Positions 59,401-64,000 of a stretch of 64,000 bases of DNA are shown one piece after another (positions within the stretch are counted from its first letter, which is position 1; every line of letters begins with the position of its first letter). The position numbers were made by a program, and so were the translations under genes. Origin of the DNA: Colius striatus (lineage: Eukaryota; Chordata; Aves; Coliiformes; Coliidae); assembly GCF_028858725.1 (NCBI RefSeq), contig NC_084790.1:3230001-3294000 (forward strand). The letters run 5' to 3'. Below the pieces are notes generated by a model. It was given only the letters and a program-made list of their open reading frames with translations, did not search any database and was not told the origin of the DNA.

Positions 59401-62400
59401 CTTTAGTCTGTGATTGCATTCCTGTGACATATCCCTGACCATCCCTGTCCATGAGCTGGCAGGACAAAGAGTTAGACTCAGGTTGCTCGGGGATCACATG
59501 GGGTCAGTGTCTGTTCTGGTGCTCAATTCCTTTTAAAACATGGTGTTTTGCTTCCTTTCAGAGAAGCAGAGTCATTCAAGGAACAAGGAAACGCGTACTA
59601 TGCCAAGAAAGATTACAACGAAGCGTACAACTACTACACAAAAGCTATAGGTGAGAACAACTGAGGATAATATTAACCTTTGCTGAGTCCTACCTCTGAA
59701 AATCAAAGCCTGGCTATTGATTTGAAATAACACCAGCAGGGTGTCTGACTGCACACACTGGATGGAAACTTCTTTACTTGCTTTGATTGCCTTGTGAAAT
59801 CTCACCAGATTGACAGTGCAAAGCAGTGCCAGCGTGGCTGACTGCAGCAGTGCTGTGTTTCTCCTCCAGCCAAGACACTCTTAACGTGAAACCAATCCAG
59901 CTCTCCCTTTAACGCAGGGTCAGCAGTGCTGCCACCACAAATGTTAGTTCTGTATGACTTTGTTCCTGTGGATGGTGGTGGGGAGCAACAGTTTTATGAC
60001 TTGCTGTACAAAACAGCTGCTTGACCATCATGGGTCACCTTAAGCCACTCAGGTGACGTTATACATTGAGGAATGTGAGGTTTTTAATCAAACCACGGCT
60101 TTTTAAGGCTACAAGTCGTACAGCTGCTTGTGTTAACACTAACAGTGAGTGCTCTTCCACCTTCTCCAGATACCTGTCCTAATAATGCCAGTTATTATGG
60201 TAACAGAGCTGCCACACTCATGATGCTGGGAAGATTCCGAGAAGCACTGGGAGATGCTCAGCAGTCTGTCAGACTGGATGATAGCTTTGTAAGGGTACGT
60301 GGAAAACTGCACCTCTGTTGTTTGTGTCTCCGTGCCCATGTCTCCAGCCCTTGCAGTTCCCTTTTACCTGTCTTCTCAGGGCCACCTACGGGAAGGGAAG
60401 TGCCATCTCTCCTTAGGGAATGCCATGGCTGCCAGCCGCTGCTTTCAACGAGTTCTAGAACTGGATCATAAGAATACCCAGGCACAGCAAGAGGTAAGAG
60501 GTTCTTAAAGTGGAAATGTTCCCAGGAGATGGGGCTGTCAGAGGGAGTGAGTTGAACTGTTAACTCATTGAACTGTTGAATTGAACTGTTAAATTCCCAG
60601 CCTTTTACTGGGAATTTGCAAGGTGCCGTCACTGTTGGTAATGACTGTTTGCTTGCTGTGAGGTAATGGAGGAAAAAACCCCAAGATGCTCTCCAAGTCT
60701 CTGTGTCTGTTTTTCAGTAGACTGCCTGGTTGCAGTTACTTTTATGTGTGATTCTTAGCAGAGGAGCTTGGAGGCTAAGGTGATCTTTCACTTGGCACTC
60801 TTCAGGAGAAATGGTGAATGGTGGTAAGGGAAACAGAGAAATGAGTGCTGCAGCAGGCTGCTGCCCCTCTTGTGTCTCATTCACAGAGGCACATTTTCCA
60901 GGACTACCTGGTAGGCCACTTGATTTCAAACCGATTTCAAAGCTCTCATATAATCTGCATTATTGTTCTGTGTTCTGCAATAGTCTTTGCTCTGACACTT
61001 CAAGGATTGACTGCTTAAGTGCTGCTTGATGGGTTTTCAGAGCAGAGGTTGTCCTGCAGCACTTGCTGTGTTCTCCTGTCTTTCAGCTGAAGAATGCCAG
61101 TACTGTGCTTGAGTATGAAAAAATAGCTGAAGTGGATTTTGAGAAACGAGATTTCAGGAAGGTAAGGTTAATTTGATTGTTTCCTGTAGCACTGTGAATG
61201 GATTTATTTTACCTGGCCAGTTCAGGCAGATGCATGCCTAATTTCCCTGCCTGGCATTAGCTGAGCACTAATGGTAGGTCCTTTATGAGATGCTTCTGCT
61301 GTTGAAGCAGAGCCTGAACTGTGGAAGAGTTGTGAAAGTGGCAGAGCTCATTTTTTCTTAGCACTGAGTGAATGAAAGGTGTGGAGGGTGACTGGCTCAC
61401 TGAGTATCCTTTATTACTGTTTGCTTTGCAGGGTGAGTGGAAGCATTAATGTGCTGTTTGATACAGATTTTGTCAGCAGCAGCATTCGAACACGCTTTGC
61501 TCCTAAAATGCTTATCCAGGATTCTTCTCTCTCAACTCTTTTAATTACAAAAACAGACTGCCTGTCTGCCAGTATTACAGAGAGGGTTATTGAGGGAGGA
61601 GTGTAGATCTGCATGGGGCATTCTCTCTTACTGTTTCCAAATCCCTTTTTTCCCCAAGGGCTGTAACAGGATGCAGCTGGTACTGACCTGATATAACAAG
61701 AAATGACAGCATGAAGACACCAAAACACTTCTCATGCAACTGTGTCTGTTCAGTGGGTGCATGTAAGGCCCACGTTTGGCCTGGAAAGGAGCTTGTCCAG
61801 CACATTAAACTCATTGTTCAGGTCACTGACTTAGTGTAAGCTCAAGATTTTGGAAGAGTAAACACCAGCTTTGTGTCACCTGGCTCTGGGGATGTATAGT
61901 CAGCCTGAATGTCACGTGCAGGAATTGTTCTGCCTGTATTTCGTGTTCTGGGCTTTTGCATCTGCCCCTTCACTGCTCCTGTCTCACTTCACTGAGGAGG
62001 CTTGCATGAAATGAGATCTTTGTTTCTGGAGAGTTGCTCTTGCTCCTTCCTCAGCCAGAAGCCATTGGCTTCTCAGTCTGGAGCACAGTGCTTCCCACAG
62101 CAGGCAATCATGATGTCACGGGCCAGCGAAGCAGATGAACCTTAGGGAAACAATGACCCTGTTCTCGTGCAGATGTCCCCACCAGAGAGGCAGAGCTGGA
62201 AAAGACCTATTAGATCACTCTGCCCATTGCAGTCAGAGATCAACCCCTGCACTGTACTTTTTTTGTGTTTTGTCAAGTCCAAACTCTCTCAATCTATTGA
62301 ATGTCTGTCCTTCCTAAACGTCTTTATAGTGCAGGACACGGGCAGAATTGTCTTCCTCAGCTTTTTCCTTAGGGCCTGCAGTTTCAGAAGAGTGGAAGGG

Positions 62401-63718
62401 GTGGAACTTCTACAGGTGTCTCATGAACCTTCTGTGTGCTGTGTCATAGTAGTGTAGCAGGTGGCACAGACCTTGAGAAGACCAACCAAAAAACCTCCAC
62501 GTGAGGAGCATTTTCAGCAGAAGAAACGTGTGCTTGCATGCTTACCCTCCTGTTCAAAGGCAAATATGAAATCTCAAGTGTGGTCACAGTGCAGCCTTTG
62601 GCTATTTGCTTTACTCACACTCGTATTTCTTCTCACTCACCAGGTTGTGTTTTGCATGGATCGTGCTCTGGAGTTTGCTCCTGCTTGTCACCGGTTCAAA
62701 ATCCTCAAGGCTGAATGTTTAGCACTGTTGGGTCGCTACCCAGAGGCACAGTCTGTAGCAAGGTGAATGTCTTTAGACACACAAAGAGTTTGAGTTACAG
62801 CTTCTGCTCTGTCCTGGCTGCTGCTTGTTTCCCACAGCTTGAAATGGAGGAAGGAATATAAAGGAGAAATAGCCCTTAATGATGTAAACTGTGATGGGGA
62901 AGAGGGCATGAGTTTATGCCCTAAAGTTAATCTTACCAGGAAGCTGTATTTAGACTCAGTTAATAACCAGCAGTCTTGCTTGAGCAGGTTCCCACACTTT
63001 CTTGAACACGTGTTCCACAGAATTGGTAGAATAACTAAGTATCTCACTGGAGGAATCACAGAATCTCAAGGGTTGGAAGGGACCTCAAAAGCTCATCCAG
63101 TCCTGCCAGAGCAGCACCACCTAGAGTAGGGCACACAGGGACTCATTCAGGTGAGTTTGGAATGTCTCCAGAGAAGGAAACTCCACAGCCCATCTGGGCA
63201 GCCCCTGCCAGTGCTCCCTCAGCTCAACGGGGAAGAAATTCTTCCTTGTGTTGCTTTGGAGCCTCTTCTGTTGCAGCTTGTCCCCATTGCCCCTTGTGCT
63301 GCCATTGGCCAGCACTGAGCACAGCCTGGCTCCAGCCTCCTCACACCCACCCTTGATGGATCTGTAACCATGAGTGAGCTCACCCCTCAGTCTCCTCCAA
63401 GCTGCAGAGCCCCAGCTCCCTCAGCCTTTCAGCCCAAGGGAGATGCTCCACTCCCTTCAGCATCTCTGTGGCCCTGTGTTGAACCCTCTCCAGCAGCTCC
63501 CTGTCCTTGAACTAAGTGCTTTGGGAATAGGGGAACATTTCACTTTGTAATGTGTCTGTTGCAGTGACATCTTACGAATGGACTCGACGAATGCAGACGC
63601 CCTGTACGTCCGTGGTCTCTGCCTTTATTACGAGGACTGTATCGAGAAGGCAGTACAATTCTTTGTTCAAGCACTCAGAATGGCTCCTGATCATGAGAAA
63701 GCATGTCTTGCCTGTCGT
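49906..63718 (+). CDS. DNAJC7: DNAJC7 (TPR2) co-chaperone, N-terminal part, continues past the window
   Basis: Seven coding exons (49906-49988, 59562-59650, 60170-60294, 60380-60493, 61087-61161, 62644-62762, 63565-63718) join in consistent phases to give 253 residues that match DNAJC7 closely. After an acidic N-terminus (residues 1-27) come tetratricopeptide repeats from about residue 28 onward ([56 protein letters not shown]; then a second set from about 140). DNAJC7 binds both Hsp70 and Hsp90 through its TPR domains and is thought to pass clients back to Hsp70; the J domain near the C-terminus (about 494 residues in human) is not in this window. Confidence 0.96.
54757..54826 (+). mobile_element. 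CR1 LINE 3'-end remnant, sense
   Basis: Only about 70 bp remain: TTCTGCAGGAGGTTTGGACT, then GGTCCCTTCCAACCCCTACC and TTCTATGATTCTT. It matches the end of the 33992 copy almost exactly, so this is an extreme 5' truncation of the same subfamily. Confidence 0.85.
57590..57895 (+). mobile_element. CR1 LINE 3' fragment with unusual tail, sense
   Basis: From about AGGACAAAGGGTAATGGAC through GCAGCCCTGGCCCAGGCTGC to GAGGTCTCCTCTAACCCCCA, then the same non-standard tail (CACCATCTTGTGAATCAAAT, A-run, AAGGAACACTGTCCTTG) seen after the 27903 copy. Confidence 0.87.
59562..59650 (+). CDS. DNAJC7: DNAJC7 coding exon 2 (TPR 1)
   Basis: The acceptor is CTTTCAG and the donor GTGAGA. It encodes [19 protein letters not shown] and the rest of the first TPR helix pair, to Lys-Ala-Ile. 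Confidence 0.96.
59651..60169 (+). other. DNAJC7 intron 2
   Basis: A 519-bp intron with donor GTGAGA and acceptor TTCTCCAG; nothing else is seen in it. Confidence 0.85.
60170..60294 (+). CDS. DNAJC7: DNAJC7 coding exon 3 (TPR 2)
   Basis: The acceptor is TTCTCCAG. It encodes [19 protein letters not shown] and onward to LDDSFVR, ending at the donor GTACGT (60295), phase 0. Confidence 0.96.
60380..60493 (+). CDS. DNAJC7: DNAJC7 coding exon 4 (TPR 3)
   Basis: The acceptor is TTCTCAG and the donor GTAAGA. It encodes 38 residues from [15 protein letters not shown] to TQAQQE. The preceding intron is only 85 bp. Confidence 0.96.
60494..61086 (+). other. DNAJC7 intron 4
   Basis: A 593-bp intron with no repeat or RNA gene that I recognise. 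A short direct repeat of TTGAACTGTTAA-type words occurs near 60552-60592. Confidence 0.8.
61087..61161 (+). CDS. DNAJC7: DNAJC7 coding exon 5
   Basis: The acceptor is CTTTCAG and the donor GTAAGG. It encodes 25 residues from [15 protein letters not shown] to DFRK, the linker between the TPR groups. Confidence 0.95.
61162..62643 (+). other. DNAJC7 intron 5
   Basis: A 1482-bp intron. A stretch near 62190-62240 (GAGCTGGAAAAGACCTATTA) resembles the reverse complement of a very old CR1 3' end, but it is too diverged to call. The rest is featureless. Confidence 0.7.
62644..62762 (+). CDS. DNAJC7: DNAJC7 coding exon 6 (TPR 4)
   Basis: The acceptor is TCACCAG and the donor GTGAAT. It encodes [19 protein letters not shown] to AQSVA plus two bases of a Ser codon. 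Confidence 0.95.
62763..63564 (+). other. DNAJC7 intron 6
   Basis: An 802-bp intron, more than half of it a minus-strand CR1 (63050-63520). Confidence 0.85.
63050..63520 (-). mobile_element. CR1 LINE fragment, antisense in DNAJC7 intron 6
   Basis: The plus strand reads AATCACAGAATCTCAAGGGT and GTTGGAAGGGACCTCAAAAG, the reverse complement of a CR1 3' end, and continues to GCAGCTCCCTGTCCTTGAAC. It is the only clear CR1 in antisense orientation to its host gene in this window, and it ends about 44 bp before exon 7. Confidence 0.87.
63565..63718 (+). CDS. DNAJC7: DNAJC7 coding exon 7 (TPR 5-6)
   Basis: The acceptor is GTTGCAG and the donor GTAAGT at 63719. It encodes [17 protein letters not shown] to HEKACLACR. 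The gene continues beyond the window. Confidence 0.96.
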
Positions 63719-64000
63719 GTAAGTTGTGGATTCTGGGGATGGGGCTGCAAAATTACTAGGATTTGGGTTGAGTTTTTTTTTTAACCAAACACCTAACTTG
63801 GTTCTGCTGGATCCAATCCCTTCTCCCTCAGCATCACCATTCCTCAGTAGCAAGTAGTGTGTCCAGCCCTTTCCAAAGACACCAGCTGCTGCTTTAGGTA
63901 CTAAAAGGTCTTTATCAGAAGACTGATACTTTGGAGAGTGCCTCCCTTACTTTCTTCCTTGATCAGATATAGAGGCAATAAAACTAGGCCTATCCGTTTT
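63719..64000 (+). other. Start of DNAJC7 intron 7
   Basis: Begins with the donor GTAAGT. No further exon appears before the window ends. Confidence 0.85.

Larger units (their letters stand above)
49989..59561 (+). other. DNAJC7 intron 1
   Basis: A 9.6-kb intron. Its first 470 bp are CpG island. It also holds a GGA-rich stretch at 53620-53645, a short CR1 3' remnant (54757-54826) and a longer CR1 (57590-57895). No other exon or RNA gene is recognised; the remaining open frames are short and lack homology. Confidence 0.7.

Noticed and set aside
62150-62460. Possible very old CR1 end in DNAJC7 intron 5
   Set aside because: Only about 30 bp resemble the CR1 3' end complement, too diverged to call without a search.

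Overview
This window looks like avian nuclear DNA, most likely from a gene-dense, GC-rich microchromosome. The evidence is vertebrate genes with short introns, CpG-island promoters, many 5'-truncated CR1 LINE fragments with bird-type 3' ends, and one ERVL-like solo LTR. The gene order ZNF385C (+), C17orf113 (+, nested inside ZNF385C), NKIRAS2 (-), DNAJC7 (+) is, from memory, that of human 17q21.2, whose chicken counterpart is chromosome 27. All assignments come from reading conserved protein sequence and checking splice sites and phases by hand; no search was run.

Layout: 1-5150 is non-coding with no convincing exon. A CpG island at about 5150-5560 holds the proposed first exon of ZNF385C, which supplies only three codons and one base. 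Its 23.7-kb first intron (5552-29275) contains the separate same-strand gene C17orf113 (coding exons 17732-18250 and 20850-22382), a domesticated hAT-transposase-like gene. ZNF385C continues through seven more coding exons (29276-42715) to give a 421-residue protein with three matrin/U1-type zinc fingers, then a 2.8-kb 3' UTR ending near 45495.

NKIRAS2 lies tail-to-tail with ZNF385C. Its three coding exons (49423 down to 47838) encode a 192-residue Ras-like inhibitor of NF-kB signalling. Its presumed 3' UTR contains a complete 1387-bp solo LTR at 46221-47607 with a perfect 5-bp target-site duplication. NKIRAS2 and DNAJC7 are divergent and share one CpG-island promoter. Seven DNAJC7 coding exons (49906-63718, 253 codons, the TPR part) are present; the remaining TPR repeats and the J domain lie beyond the window.

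The rest is intron and UTR. Twelve CR1 fragments are recognised, eleven of them in the sense orientation of the gene that contains them. There are also a 9-bp minisatellite, a 48-bp tandem array split by a CR1, a roughly 197-bp diverged duplication, an AT microsatellite and several AT-rich stretches that may be conserved regulatory DNA. I found no novel multi-gene system. The notable items are the nested transposase-derived gene, the LTR inside a gene's 3' UTR, a triple in-frame splice-donor cluster in a zinc-finger exon, and two CR1 copies that share an unusual tail.
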